Notes: generated by a model not told the origin, from the letters alone. Shown: positions 10,244 through 20,727, counted from the stretch's first letter. The stretch: DNA of 64,000 bases from Pedobacter sp. (GCA_025351765.1 JANXVH010000053.1:45318-109317), one strand, 5' to 3'. Numbers and translations are program-made.

Positions 10244-11311
10244 TTACAAATCTTTTTTATGGATATTGTAAAGCCAAAGTACTATATCCTGATAGCTGTC
10301 GGTACCTTTTGGCTGGCTATTGAGCTTTAAAAAGCGGTCGAATGCCACATCAAGATAACCGAACATCTCGTTGTTATATTTGCGCCAGAAGTTGCGGTCT
10401 TCTTCAAAATCTTTAACCGTCCCTTTATTTACCGTTGCATATAGGCGGTCGTAATCTTCTTTTGACTTTATACGGATCTCGAACAGGATGCTTTTTAGCA
10501 TGGCATAAGATGCCGCGTAGCGAAAATAATCGTTTTTGCTATTGTTGGCCACTAGATACCCGATCAGGTTAGCTTCATCTTCTCTCCCAATGCCCAGTTG
10601 GTGGGCAATTTCGTGGCAGGCAACGAAGGGAAGGGCTACTGAAGGTAATCGCATGTTTACATTGGCTTCGCCGGACAGTGGATTGTAATAGCCTTCTATA
10701 CCTATTTTGGTTATGACAAAACTGTTAATTACAGATTTTACAGCCGGAATATGATAATCGAAAAATGGGTTTTTAAGCTCCATATCATCATAACCCTGAC
10801 TAGATATCTCACGAAGTTCATTAATGCTGAACCTGGTTTTCTTAACGTTTTGCAATTCATTAAGACGCTTTACGAAGAATTCCCCTAGCTTAACCAATTG
10901 CTGCGTATTGTATTTCTCGTTGCTGATGCCGAGTTGTTGGGCGATGGAGGGCCGGGAGTAGTTTAGTCCCCATGTAAGTTTAAAAATGAGGTAAAGCAAC
11001 AAACAAAAATTGATTGCTTTGAGCGGTATAATTACCCAGTCTGTTTTCTTTAAATAATTTTTGAAGAGCCTTCTAAAGAAAATATAGGTTTTTCTAAGTA
11101 CGTAAATAATCAGTGCCAAGTACAGAAAATCCCCGATAGCGAAAGGAAGTATTGAACTTATAAAACGCTGAACAATTGATGTAAATAGATATATTCTTTC
11201 GGAATACACGCATTCTACTAGTTGTTCATTTATGCTTAAAAAAAAAATGACAAGCGCAATTACGGCTAGAAAAAGAAGCCGTTTTAACGGTTTTCTATAG
11301 GCTCTGTTCAT
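10244..11311 (-). CDS. DUF3810-like membrane protein with HEXXH motif
   Basis: N-terminal TMs and FVACHEIAHQLGIGREDEANLIGYL zinc metallopeptidase-like motif. Confidence 0.7.
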   Translation of the reverse strand: MNRAYRKPLKRLLFLAVIALVIFFLSINEQLVECVYSERIYLFTSIVQRFISSILPFAIGDFLYLALIIYVLRKTYIFFRRLFKNYLKKTDWVIIPLKAINFCLLLYLIFKLTWGLNYSRPSIAQQLGISNEKYNTQQLVKLGEFFVKRLNELQNVKKTRFSINELREISSQGYDDMELKNPFFDYHIPAVKSVINSFVITKIGIEGYYNPLSGEANVNMRLPSVALPFVACHEIAHQLGIGREDEANLIGYLVANNSKNDYFRYAASYAMLKSILFEIRIKSKEDYDRLYATVNKGTVKDFEEDRNFWRKYNNEMFGYLDVAFDRFLKLNSQPKGTDSYQDIVLWLYNIHKKDL

Positions 11312-12666
11312 TACCTGTTGAAGGTTAATCGCTTCCCTGTTTCATTAGTTGTGAATTTTCCTTTCATATAGGCAAGGTTGCCGGATACGAAGGTATGCGT
11401 AACTTCAGCGCGAAAGGTTTGCCCTTCGAAAGGAGACCATCCGCATTTATACAACACATTTTGGCGTGTTACCTTATAAGGGTCATTCAGGTTGACTAGA
11501 AAAAGATCTGCCCAGTATCCTTCGCGGATAAAACCTCTTTTATCCAGATTAAAACAAGTGGCAACATTATGCGCTGTTTTTTCAGCAATCTTTTCCAGGC
11601 TTATTTTTCCTTGAAGGTGCATCTCCAATAGTACTGAAATAGCGTGTTGAACAAGTGGGCCTCCTGAAGGCGCATGTATATAAGGCAGTTCTTTTTCTTC
11701 AATAGTATGTGGTGCATGGTCAGTAGCGATGATATCTATATGATCATTAAGTACGCCTTGCAGTATACCAGCTTTATCTTCCGCAGTTTTAACAGCGGGA
11801 TTCCATTTTATCCAATTTCCTTTTTCATGATAATCGCTATCATCAAACCAAAGGTGATGTATACAAGCTTCGGCGGTAATGCGTTTGTCTATAAGCGGAA
11901 TGGTATTATCAAACAGACCAACCTCTTTTGCCGTAGAAATATGTAAGATATGCAACCTTGTATTGTGTTTTTTAGCCAATTCAACGGCCATAGACGAGGA
12001 GATGTAGCAGGCTTCTTCACTTCTAATAAGCGGATGCATTGCTGGTGTTAGTTGATCGCCATATTGTGCTTTAAAAAGAGCCAGGTTTCTTTGAATGGTT
12101 TTTTCATCCTCACAATGTGTAGCCACCAGCATAGGCGCTTCTTTAAAGATATTTTCTAACACAGTTTGATTGTCTACCAACATATTACCGGTAGAAGAGC
12201 CCATAAATACCTTAATGCCACACACTTGTTTTGGGTCAGTTTTTAAGACCTCATCAAGGTTGTTGTTGGAAGCACCCATAAAAAAGGAATAGTTGGCTAG
12301 CGACATCTCTGATGCGATCGAATATTTATCAGCCAAAAGTTCTTGAGTTAAGGTATTTGGAACTGTGTTTGGCATTTCCATAAAGGAGGTAATGCCACCA
12401 GCTACTGCCGCCATACTCTCCGTAAATATATCAGCCTTATGTGTTAAGCCCGGCTCACGAAAGTGTACCTGATCATCTATCATTCCAGGAAACAGGTATA
12501 AACCTTCAGCATTAATCTCTTGGTCTGCTGATTGATCAATTACAGGTGCTATCTTGGTAATGAAACCATCTTTGATGAGTAGGTCGGCCACAATGATCTT
12601 TCCTTCGTTTACAATGGAAGCCGATTTAATAAGAATGGTTTTCATGTTTGATCGGGATAGTGCCAT
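11311..12666 (-). CDS. pyrC: dihydroorotase
   Basis: FPGMIDDQVHFREPGLTHKADI, GIKVFMGSSTGNM, IATDHAPHT, amidohydrolase fold; first His of HxH is Gln. Confidence 0.85.
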   Translation of the reverse strand: MALSRSNMKTILIKSASIVNEGKIIVADLLIKDGFITKIAPVIDQSADQEINAEGLYLFPGMIDDQVHFREPGLTHKADIFTESMAAVAGGITSFMEMPNTVPNTLTQELLADKYSIASEMSLANYSFFMGASNNNLDEVLKTDPKQVCGIKVFMGSSTGNMLVDNQTVLENIFKEAPMLVATHCEDEKTIQRNLALFKAQYGDQLTPAMHPLIRSEEACYISSSMAVELAKKHNTRLHILHISTAKEVGLFDNTIPLIDKRITAEACIHHLWFDDSDYHEKGNWIKWNPAVKTAEDKAGILQGVLNDHIDIIATDHAPHTIEEKELPYIHAPSGGPLVQHAISVLLEMHLQGKISLEKIAEKTAHNVATCFNLDKRGFIREGYWADLFLVNLNDPYKVTRQNVLYKCGWSPFEGQTFRAEVTHTFVSGNLAYMKGKFTTNETGKRLTFNR

Positions 12667-12838
12667 GTTTTAAAAGGTGTGTTTCGTAGGTTCAAACTTA
12701 GAAAAAATTTCCTTCTGCACATACGATAAAGAATTTATTTAAAGAAGAGCACTAATAGGCAATGCGGTAATGGGAATGTGGAGCCGTGTTGTTCCTTCGG
12801 CCAAATGGCACTAAATAAATTTTGACTATTTTTGCAAA

Positions 12839-14161
12839 ATGCCAAAAGAATTTGAAGAGTTTAATCTTAACCGACAGTTGCAAAATGCGATAGCAGATGC
12901 TGGATTTACGGTTGCTACCCCTATACAGGAGAAAGCAATTGCCCCTATATTGTCGGGCCAGGATATTTTTGGTATTGCTGAAACAGGCACGGGCAAAACA
13001 GCAGCATACGTATTGCCCATTTTAATGAGCCTAAAATATGCACAGGGTGATGCACCTAGAGCTTTAATACTTGCGCCGACTAGAGAACTGGCGATGCAAA
13101 TTACAGAGCATGTTAAGATGTTTGCAAAATATACCGATCTAAGAACTGTGGTGGTTTATGGAGGTTTGGGGCCGAAGACCCAAATAGAGCAGATTAAAGC
13201 TGGGGTAGATATTATTGTAGCAACACCTGGAAGGTTTTTAGATATTTACCTGGCTAACCACATCAACACCCAGTATTTAAAATTCTTGGTGCTGGATGAG
13301 GCAGATAAGATGATGGATATGGGGTTTATAGGCTCTATCCACCGGATATTAGAAATAGTGCCGAGAAAACGACAGAATTTGCTGTTTTCTGCGACTATGA
13401 GCGATTTGGTACAGAAGATTGCTGGTGATTTTTTAAAGAATCCAACAATAATTGAAGTTGCACAGCAAGCAACCCCCGCTGCTTCAGTAACGCAGGCATT
13501 ATATTACGTACCTAACTTTAAGACAAAAATTAACCTACTGCAGCATCTTTTAAAGAATGTTGAAGAATTTACCAGACTGATTATTTTTTGTAAAACCAAG
13601 ACAGTGGCAGATAATATCTTCAGCTTTATAGAAAGGAGATTTGGTGCAGAAGTGGTGAGGGTAATACATGCCAATAAAGGACAAAATACAAGAATTAATT
13701 CCATCAATAGCTTTAAAGAAGGTAATGTTAGGGTGTTGGTAGCTACAGATGTGGCATCAAGAGGAATAGATGTTTCTGAAGTGAGCCATGTGATCAACTT
13801 TGATGTACCAATAGTAATTGAAGATTACGTACACCGTATTGGAAGAACAGGGAGAGCCTTTGCAAAAGGGGATGCCTTAACTTTATGCACAGATGCTGAA
13901 AAATATTACATTCAGAAAATAGAAAAATTGATTAGACAGCAGATCCCTATTGTACCTTTACCCGCTGAAGTATTTGTTGAGGAAACACCTTATGAAGAAC
14001 GACAAGCCATTAATAGGGCTATTGACGATCAGAAACGTAAGGAAGATCCCGACTTTAAAGGTGCATTTCACGAAAAGAAACATGCAGCAGCGATAGCTGC
14101 TGCGGCAAGAAATAAAACGAACAAGCAGCCTTCCTGGAAGAAAAAGAAGTTTAAAAAGTAA
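12839..14161 (+). CDS. DEAD-box ATP-dependent RNA helicase
   Basis: AETGTGKT, PTRELA, DEAD (VLDEADKM), SAT, HRIGRTGR motifs; basic C-terminus. Confidence 0.95.
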   Translation: MPKEFEEFNLNRQLQNAIADAGFTVATPIQEKAIAPILSGQDIFGIAETGTGKTAAYVLPILMSLKYAQGDAPRALILAPTRELAMQITEHVKMFAKYTDLRTVVVYGGLGPKTQIEQIKAGVDIIVATPGRFLDIYLANHINTQYLKFLVLDEADKMMDMGFIGSIHRILEIVPRKRQNLLFSATMSDLVQKIAGDFLKNPTIIEVAQQATPAASVTQALYYVPNFKTKINLLQHLLKNVEEFTRLIIFCKTKTVADNIFSFIERRFGAEVVRVIHANKGQNTRINSINSFKEGNVRVLVATDVASRGIDVSEVSHVINFDVPIVIEDYVHRIGRTGRAFAKGDALTLCTDAEKYYIQKIEKLIRQQIPIVPLPAEVFVEETPYEERQAINRAIDDQKRKEDPDFKGAFHEKKHAAAIAAAARNKTNKQPSWKKKKFKK

Positions 14162-14170
14162 GATCAGCAG

Positions 14171-14455
14171 TTGAAGATAAAATTAACACCCTTAAATATT
14201 GTATCTGCAGTGTGTTTAACTGCAGCCATCCTGTTGCTTTATAACAGGAGGGGACTGGGGAGCGATGGCGCAACATCTACTGTACTTGTATACATGACAG
14301 CAGGTCTAAGCGTTCTTGCCGGTATCATTGCTTTCATCTCAGATCAAGTCTTTAGAAAATTTGTACCCAGCTTGAAGAAGTTGTGGGTGATAGAAGGCGT
14401 GCTCGTCCTCTTTATGATCATTTTAATATTTATAATAAAAACAAGTACCCGCTAG
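14171..14455 (+). CDS. small hypothetical membrane protein
   Basis: 94 aa, three predicted TM segments, fits tightly between helicase and gldC-like gene (TTG start). Confidence 0.5.
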   Translation: MKIKLTPLNIVSAVCLTAAILLLYNRRGLGSDGATSTVLVYMTAGLSVLAGIIAFISDQVFRKFVPSLKKLWVIEGVLVLFMIILIFIIKTSTR

Positions 14456-14791
14456 ATGAAAACAGCAGAAATAAAAATTACAGTTGAACTGGACGATAAC
14501 AATGTTCCTGAAAATCTTCTTTGGGAATCAACCGATGCAGAATCACAGGAAAAAGTACCTGTTAAATCAATGATGCTGGCTTTGTGGGATCACAATTATA
14601 AGAACTCGATGCGTATTGATCTTTGGACTAAAGACATGCCTGTAGATGAAATGAAAAGATTTTTCTATGAGACGTTGCAAACCATGGGGGATAGTTTTCT
14701 TAAAGCAACGGGAGAAAAGCTTATTGTTGAAGATTTGCGTGATTACTGCGCTCATTTTGCGGATAAGATGGGTATTAACACTCAAGGGTAA
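14456..14791 (+). CDS. gldC: gliding motility protein GldC
   Basis: 111 aa, KTAEIKITVELDDNNVPENLLWESTD... pattern typical of GldC. Confidence 0.8.
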   Translation: MKTAEIKITVELDDNNVPENLLWESTDAESQEKVPVKSMMLALWDHNYKNSMRIDLWTKDMPVDEMKRFFYETLQTMGDSFLKATGEKLIVEDLRDYCAHFADKMGINTQG

Positions 14792-14794
14792 TTA

Positions 14795-15190
14795 GTGAGA
14801 ACACAGGGGATTATAGGAGCTGCGATTATGGCAGTTGGGGGTTTGAGTCCGCTCATACACATCCCGATACTTGGTAACTGGAATTACTTTGATGTAGACA
14901 TGAGGTTCGCTATTGCATTTTACATTTTGGTAATACTGGGGTTAATTGGTGCTTTTGGAAAAGAGACCGGGCTGATCAGGTTTGCAGGCTGGGGTACTAT
15001 ATTATTGATCCTGATCACGTTATTTGGGATTTATTTAAAATCACATGACTCCTTCAGTTTTCTTCATTTTAAGAATCTTGTTAATCTTGCAGCTGGTTTG
15101 GTGAAATACAAATGGGGCTGGTACGTAATCGCTGCCGGAGCATTTATATTAATTACAGTCAGGAAACCAAAGGTAATAAAGGTGAATTAA
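14795..15190 (+). CDS. hypothetical membrane protein
   Basis: 131 aa with several hydrophobic TM segments, co-directional with gldC. Confidence 0.5.
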   Translation: MRTQGIIGAAIMAVGGLSPLIHIPILGNWNYFDVDMRFAIAFYILVILGLIGAFGKETGLIRFAGWGTILLILITLFGIYLKSHDSFSFLHFKNLVNLAAGLVKYKWGWYVIAAGAFILITVRKPKVIKVN

Positions 15191-15703
15191 TTAGGTGTCT
15201 CCTAATGTTTTGTGTTTCCTTTTGTGCTTAATTTGAATATTCTTAAAGTGTTCATCTTTGCTAATGATGCTGATGTTTCCATCTACCTCTAGCGTAGCAA
15301 GTTTTACATCGAGAAAATGATCAATACCATGTTCTCTCATAGACTCATGAAGTTCATCATTGGTAATGCCCAACCTACTTAAAAGTGTAAAATCAAGTTT
15401 ACCGTTGTGTATCAAAATTTGCGGCTTATCGTTAATCAGCTCGCGAAGCCACTTATTTTTGAAAAGGGTCTTTTTAAGAATGTAATTCAGCAGGAAAAGT
15501 ACAGCTGCTGCTACTATTCCTCCTATAAGGGAGGTATTTTGGCCAACCATAGCATTTTGAACTGCGTTACTGATCAGCAAGATTAGAACTACGTCCGTAG
15601 CATTTAATTGAGACAGTTCCTTTTTGCCAGACAGCCTTATGGCAACCAGCATGAAGACATAAACTGCGGTACTTCTTAAAGCAATATCCAGGTAAGGATT
15701 CAT
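15191..15703 (-). CDS. DUF421/YetF-type membrane protein
   Basis: N-terminal TMs (VFMLVAIRLSGKKELSQLNATDVVLILLISNAVQNAMVG) and DUF421 core. Confidence 0.8.
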   Translation of the reverse strand: MNPYLDIALRSTAVYVFMLVAIRLSGKKELSQLNATDVVLILLISNAVQNAMVGQNTSLIGGIVAAAVLFLLNYILKKTLFKNKWLRELINDKPQILIHNGKLDFTLLSRLGITNDELHESMREHGIDHFLDVKLATLEVDGNISIISKDEHFKNIQIKHKRKHKTLGDT

Positions 15704-15705
15704 AG

Positions 15706-16188
15706 TTAAAATTTAAGTTCAGTTTGCCCTTTGTTGGCTATTTCCCGTTCATGTTGCAACAGCCACTTCTTTCTCCATAAACCACCTGCATAACCCACCA
15801 ATTTACCGTCACTTCCAATAACACGGTGACAGGGTACTACTACTGCCAACTTGTTTTTGCCATTTGCGGAAGCTATTGCCCTAATGGCTAGTGGCTTATG
15901 TACTGAAAACTTAGCGTATGAGGTTGTTTCTGCATAGGGAATAGCCATAAGAGCCTGCCAAACTTCCTGTTGAAAATCTGTACCCCTTTGTTTAAAGGGA
16001 AAAGAAAAGGTGGTTAAGCCCTCTTTAAAATAGTCATTCATTTCACGAGCGGCGAATTTGCTTAATTCGTTTTCTGATAAATCCTTTCGCTCAATTGCCG
16101 CAAAAGTGATTTCTATCACAAAATCCTCATCAGCAAAGATGCTGACAGGTCCAACAGGCGTATCAATAATTGAGCAATACTTTGGCAT
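15706..16188 (-). CDS. ogt: methylated-DNA--protein-cysteine methyltransferase
   Basis: VVPCHRVIGSDGKLVGYAGG active-site motif. Confidence 0.9.
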   Translation of the reverse strand: MPKYCSIIDTPVGPVSIFADEDFVIEITFAAIERKDLSENELSKFAAREMNDYFKEGLTTFSFPFKQRGTDFQQEVWQALMAIPYAETTSYAKFSVHKPLAIRAIASANGKNKLAVVVPCHRVIGSDGKLVGYAGGLWRKKWLLQHEREIANKGQTELKF

Positions 16189-16268
16189 TATTTTTTTTCA
16201 GGTTGTATTGGTAACCAATACAATATTACAACAATTTTACAGTCTGTTAATTTACTAATAATATATCT

Positions 16269-16940
16269 TTGTTGCTTATGCAGTTTGTAAAGGAAGTTAG
16301 GCATCTATTGTACAAAGAGGTGATGTTAGAGTGGCGTTCTAAATATGCGATCAACAGTATTCTTTTATACGTAGTATCTACGATTTTTGTATGTTTCTTG
16401 TCTTTTAAAAGTATAGAGCAGAAAATTACCTGGAATGCTTTGTTCTGGATAATCATGCTTTTTGCTTCTATTAATGGGGTTTCTAAAAGCTTCCTTCAGG
16501 AAAGCAAAGGCAGACAACTTTACCACTATGTTTTGGCAAGTCCCGGAGCAATTATTTTATCTAAGACAATTTACAATGTATTGCTCATGGTGGGTTTGAC
16601 TTCAATTGCTTTAGTTGTCTATATTATAATTTTCGATTATATACCGCCAGATTTGCCCATGTTTTATGTATCGGTTATATTAGGTAGTTTAAGTTTCTCT
16701 ACTATATTTACTATGGTATCGGCAATTGCCGCCAAGGCTGGTAATGGAGGTATGTTAATGGCGATACTAAGTTTTCCTCTGATAATTCCCGTGATGATTA
16801 TCCTGATTAAACTTTCCAAGAATGCGATAGATGGTCTAGACAGGTCCGTTAGTTTAGACGAAATTGGAATGCTGATATTTATTAATGTTATCACCGTTTG
16901 TGCATCTTTGCTGTTATTTCCCTATCTCTGGAGGGATTAA
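16269..16940 (+). CDS. ccmB: heme exporter protein CcmB
   Basis: VRHLLYKEVMLEWRSKYAINSILLY..., six TM ABC permease, followed by ccmC. Confidence 0.85.
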   Translation: MLLMQFVKEVRHLLYKEVMLEWRSKYAINSILLYVVSTIFVCFLSFKSIEQKITWNALFWIIMLFASINGVSKSFLQESKGRQLYHYVLASPGAIILSKTIYNVLLMVGLTSIALVVYIIIFDYIPPDLPMFYVSVILGSLSFSTIFTMVSAIAAKAGNGGMLMAILSFPLIIPVMIILIKLSKNAIDGLDRSVSLDEIGMLIFINVITVCASLLLFPYLWRD

Positions 16941-17006
16941 ACTATGAATTTTAATACGTCATGCTAAATTTCTCGTTACCTTTACCGAGGATTAAACTAG
17001 ATATAA

Positions 17007-17657
17007 ATGTATAAAAGCTGGTGGAAAATTTTAGGCTCGGCCTTGGTAATCTATACAACCATTGGTGGACTTCTTTTGGGCGTTCCTAGGTTGGCTATCT
17101 TAAACGAGACCATTAGAAACCTTTACTTCCATGTGCCTATGTGGTTTGGAATGATCACGTTGTTTTCTATTTCTGTATTTTATAGCATCAAGTACCTTCT
17201 GGGTGCAGATGATGAAGACGATCTTAAAGCTGTTGAAAGCGTTAATGTAGGTATTGTGTTTAGTATTTTGGGATTGTTAACAGGTGCAATATGGGCTAAG
17301 TTTACCTGGGGTCAGTTTTGGAGTTTCGATGTTAAACAAAATTTCACTGCCATAGCTATTTTATTATATTTTGCGTATTTGGTACTAAGAAATTCAATTG
17401 ACGAGCAACAAAAGCGAGCAAAAATATCTGCAATCTACAACATCTTTGCTTTTCCTATGATGGTTGTGCTTATTATGGTATTGCCGAGGCTGTCAGACTC
17501 GCTGCATCCCGGTAATGGAGGTAACCCGGGATTTAATAGTTACGATCTTGATAGCAGGATGCGCGCTGTGCTTTACCCTGCATTTATCGGCTGGTCGATT
17601 ATTGGTTATTGGATTTATACGATCAGGTTTAGAATCCGCTCTTTAGAAAACAAATAA
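17007..17657 (+). CDS. ccmC: cytochrome c biogenesis protein CcmC
   Basis: NLYFHVPMWF, GAIWAKFTWGQFWSFDVKQ tryptophan-rich WWD-type motif. Confidence 0.9.
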   Translation: MYKSWWKILGSALVIYTTIGGLLLGVPRLAILNETIRNLYFHVPMWFGMITLFSISVFYSIKYLLGADDEDDLKAVESVNVGIVFSILGLLTGAIWAKFTWGQFWSFDVKQNFTAIAILLYFAYLVLRNSIDEQQKRAKISAIYNIFAFPMMVVLIMVLPRLSDSLHPGNGGNPGFNSYDLDSRMRAVLYPAFIGWSIIGYWIYTIRFRIRSLENK

Positions 17658-17670
17658 ATAGAATCTTAAA

Positions 17671-17874
17671 ATGAAAAAGTTATTAATAGCATTTTTGCTT
17701 CTAATCAGTTCTGTTAGTGTATTTGCTCAGGATGGTGGAATTGAGATGGCAGATGCCATGCGTAGCAATGGTAAAATATATGTTGTAGTAGTCTGTATAG
17801 TGATCATTCTTGTAGGTTTACTGTCTTATCTGTTTTCGTTAGATAAAAGATTAAAAAAGTTAGAAAAAAAATAA
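17671..17874 (+). CDS. CcmD-like small membrane protein
   Basis: 67 aa with signal peptide plus one TM and LDKRLKKLEKK tail, directly after ccmC. Confidence 0.6.
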   Translation: MKKLLIAFLLLISSVSVFAQDGGIEMADAMRSNGKIYVVVVCIVIILVGLLSYLFSLDKRLKKLEKK

Positions 17875-18039
17875 TTGTGTTAAAAAGTTAGTTAATAGTA
17901 CACCATTGCCATTTTTAGTTGTTTTAAAAGGTAGTGTGCGGCTTACACTAAGTACGGTTGCATTTGCAATAGTCATAATATTTAATGCAATTTTGTTGTC
18001 GTAGATAATTGACTTATTTCAATTCATAAAAAACAACTG

Positions 18040-19461
18040 ATGGCTAATACAGCAAATGAGAGCAATTTTTTTGCAGATGTATGCAAGAATTTTGACAGTG
18101 CAGCTAGGTTTACTTCACACCCAGAGGGACTATTAAATCAAATAAAAACTTGTAATAGTGTTTATCGTTTCCAATTTCCAATACGCAAAGGTAATGGGTT
18201 TGAGGTAATCGATGCCTGGAGGGTAGAACATTCGCACCATATGAGTCCGACTAAAGGCGGCATCCGCTATAGTGACATGGTAAATGAGGACGAGGTAATG
18301 GCGCTTGCAGCGCTGATGACTTACAAATGTGCAATTGTAAATGTTCCGTTTGGCGGTGCAAAAGGGGGTATTTGCATCAATCCTAAGAACTACTCGGTAG
18401 CGGAGCTGGAAACAATCACCAGGCGTTATACAACGGAGTTGATCAAAAAGAATTTTATTGGTCCGGGTATCGATGTGCCGGCGCCAGATTATGGATCTGG
18501 AGAACGCGAGATGAGCTGGATTGCAGATACGTACATGACCATGAATCCAGGTCAGCTTGATGCATTGGGATGTGTAACAGGCAAACCTATCGCATTGCAT
18601 GGCATCCATGGCCGTAAAGAAGCAACTGGAAGAGGTGTTGCTTATGCAGTTAAAGAATGCGTTAACGTTGTAGAAGATATGGAAAAGATAGGTTTAAAAG
18701 CTGGATTGGGGGACAAGCGTGTTATAGTACAGGGATTAGGCAACGTGGGTTATCATTCTGCTAAATTCCTTGCACAGTTTGGCGCTACTGTTGTAGGGCT
18801 TTGCGAATTTGAAGGAGCGATTTACAATGAGAACGGCTTAAATGTGGATGAAGTTTTTGCACATCGTAAAAATACTGGTTCTATACTTGGTTTTCCGGGT
18901 GCTAAAGATTTCAAAAATTCTATGGAAGGTCTAGAGCAGCCATGCGATATCCTGGTTCCAGCAGCCCTTGAGAACCAGTTAACGGTAAATAACATCAAAA
19001 ATATAAAAGCGAAAATCATTGCTGAGGGTGCAAATGGCCCTACTACTCCAGAGGCTGAAGAATTGTTTACTGAAATGGGTGGTATTATCATCCCGGATAT
19101 GTATTGTAATGCTGGTGGGGTTACTGTATCCTATTTTGAGTGGTTAAAAAATCTTTCACACGTTGCTTTTGGTCGTATGGAGAGTCGCTATGCAGAAAAC
19201 TCTAATGCAAATCTTATTAATACTTTAGAAGGTTTAACGGGTAAAAAGATACCTGCAGAGAATAGGCTGATGATTGTGAAGGGTGCGTCTGAGTTGGAGC
19301 TGGTAAATTCAGGTTTGGAAGACACCATGATTCATTCATATCACGAAATTAGGGAGAACCTAATAAACAAGACAGGCGTAACTACATTGAGAACTGCAGC
19401 ATTTGTTGGTTCAATAGATAAAATAGCTGTTTCATATATGAACCTAGGTGTTTGGCCATAG
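18040..19461 (+). CDS. Glu/Leu/Phe/Val dehydrogenase (glutamate dehydrogenase)
   Basis: MTYKCAIVNVPFGGAKGGI active site, VQGLGNVGYHSAKFL Rossmann motif. Confidence 0.9.
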   Translation: MANTANESNFFADVCKNFDSAARFTSHPEGLLNQIKTCNSVYRFQFPIRKGNGFEVIDAWRVEHSHHMSPTKGGIRYSDMVNEDEVMALAALMTYKCAIVNVPFGGAKGGICINPKNYSVAELETITRRYTTELIKKNFIGPGIDVPAPDYGSGEREMSWIADTYMTMNPGQLDALGCVTGKPIALHGIHGRKEATGRGVAYAVKECVNVVEDMEKIGLKAGLGDKRVIVQGLGNVGYHSAKFLAQFGATVVGLCEFEGAIYNENGLNVDEVFAHRKNTGSILGFPGAKDFKNSMEGLEQPCDILVPAALENQLTVNNIKNIKAKIIAEGANGPTTPEAEELFTEMGGIIIPDMYCNAGGVTVSYFEWLKNLSHVAFGRMESRYAENSNANLINTLEGLTGKKIPAENRLMIVKGASELELVNSGLEDTMIHSYHEIRENLINKTGVTTLRTAAFVGSIDKIAVSYMNLGVWP

Positions 19462-19533
19462 GGTTTCTGTCAGATTTTTGCTATTAAACGGTTTACTCAA
19501 ATCTGGTAAAGCGGAGTGCCGTATATTAAGTAA

Positions 19534-20202
19534 ATGAGAAATTTTAAAGTAAATGGTTTAGTTTTTATAATTTTTTTGCTCGGGCTTGTAGCTTGCCGGG
19601 ATGGTCAGCATTTAGAAAGTGACGGTGGTTTTGCCGTTCTTCCCCAGCTAAAGAAAGGACAGGCAGTGGCTAATTTTTCAGGTGGCTGTTTTTGGGCGTT
19701 GCAGGAATGTATGATAGAGCTTAAAGGTGTTGATAAAGTTGTGAGCGGATATGCGGGAGGTGAAAAAGTTAATCCAACATACGAGGAAGTAACGAGTCGG
19801 CGAACCGGGCATGCGGAATCAGTACAAGTGTATTATGATCCCTCTGTAATTAGTTTTGAGAAGCTTGCCTATGCATTTTTTTATGCCCACGATCCGACAC
19901 AGATTGATGGACAAGGCCCCGATCTTGGCTCAGACTACCGGTCTATCGCTTTCTTTAGAACCAAGCTGGAGCATTACGTTTTAGATAGCTTGATTTCTCA
20001 ATTAAATGAAAAGAATAAATACTCCCCGCCTGTGGCTACAGAGCTAGTTCTTTTTTCAAAATTTTATCCTGCAGAGAGCTACCAGCAGGACTATTATAAA
20101 AAAAATACTTGGGAACCTTACATAGACAATGTATCAAAGCCAAAGGTTCTTAAGCTTAGAAAAGCTGTACCTGATATGATTAAATCTGAATATAGCAATT
20201 AA
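19534..20202 (+). CDS. msrA: peptide-methionine (S)-S-oxide reductase, lipoprotein-type
   Basis: Lipobox LGLVAC; SGGCFWALQE, GYAGG, GHAESVQVYYDP, YYKKN MsrA motifs. Confidence 0.9.
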   Translation: MRNFKVNGLVFIIFLLGLVACRDGQHLESDGGFAVLPQLKKGQAVANFSGGCFWALQECMIELKGVDKVVSGYAGGEKVNPTYEEVTSRRTGHAESVQVYYDPSVISFEKLAYAFFYAHDPTQIDGQGPDLGSDYRSIAFFRTKLEHYVLDSLISQLNEKNKYSPPVATELVLFSKFYPAESYQQDYYKKNTWEPYIDNVSKPKVLKLRKAVPDMIKSEYSN

Positions 20203-20311
20203 TTGTCAGAGAACTATCAATATATAGCTGTAGTCCAGAATTGCATCAACTCAAAAGACTATAGGTACAAAGATTTTTTATCTTTGTATGATCTAAAATG
20301 CAGTTATCGAA

Positions 20312-20722
20312 ATGAAAAAGAGTGCAATTATTGGTTTAATAACGATAGCTATTTGCGTGGGCTTTTTAATTAGCCTTAATGCGGATACCAGCAGCTACTC
20401 AACATTTACTGAAGCTGCAAGAGATTCAAGGGAGTTTCATGTAATGGGATATTGGGAGAAACAAAAAGGCACGTATTATGATGCACAGAAAGATGCCAAT
20501 CACTTTGCTTTTTATATGAAGGATCAGAATGGTGCTGTAAATAAAGTCGTTTATAATGGCACCAAGCCTCAGGATTTTGAAAGGTCAGAGAAACTTGTGC
20601 TTATTGGTGAAATGAAATCAGGAACTTTCTACGCCTCGAAGATACTCATGAAATGCCCATCAAAATACAACAATGATCTTGTGGAGGTCAAGCAAGACGG
20701 CAAAGTGGAAAAATACAATTAA
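20312..20722 (+). CDS. ccmE: cytochrome c maturation protein CcmE-like
   Basis: Single N-terminal TM, OB-fold-like core ending ILMKCPSKYN, adjacent to ccmF. Confidence 0.8.
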   Translation: MKKSAIIGLITIAICVGFLISLNADTSSYSTFTEAARDSREFHVMGYWEKQKGTYYDAQKDANHFAFYMKDQNGAVNKVVYNGTKPQDFERSEKLVLIGEMKSGTFYASKILMKCPSKYNNDLVEVKQDGKVEKYN

Positions 20723-20727
20723 TCTTA

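Noticed and set aside
17932-17969. Inverted repeats TAGTGT...ACACTA and TTGCA-TT-TGCAA upstream of glutamate dehydrogenase
   Set aside because: Short arms of the kind expected by chance in AT-rich intergenic DNA; no repetition elsewhere in the window to support an operator.
18133-18609. 158-aa minus-strand ORF opposite glutamate dehydrogenase
   Set aside because: Shadow ORF of a strongly conserved gene; no supporting signals.
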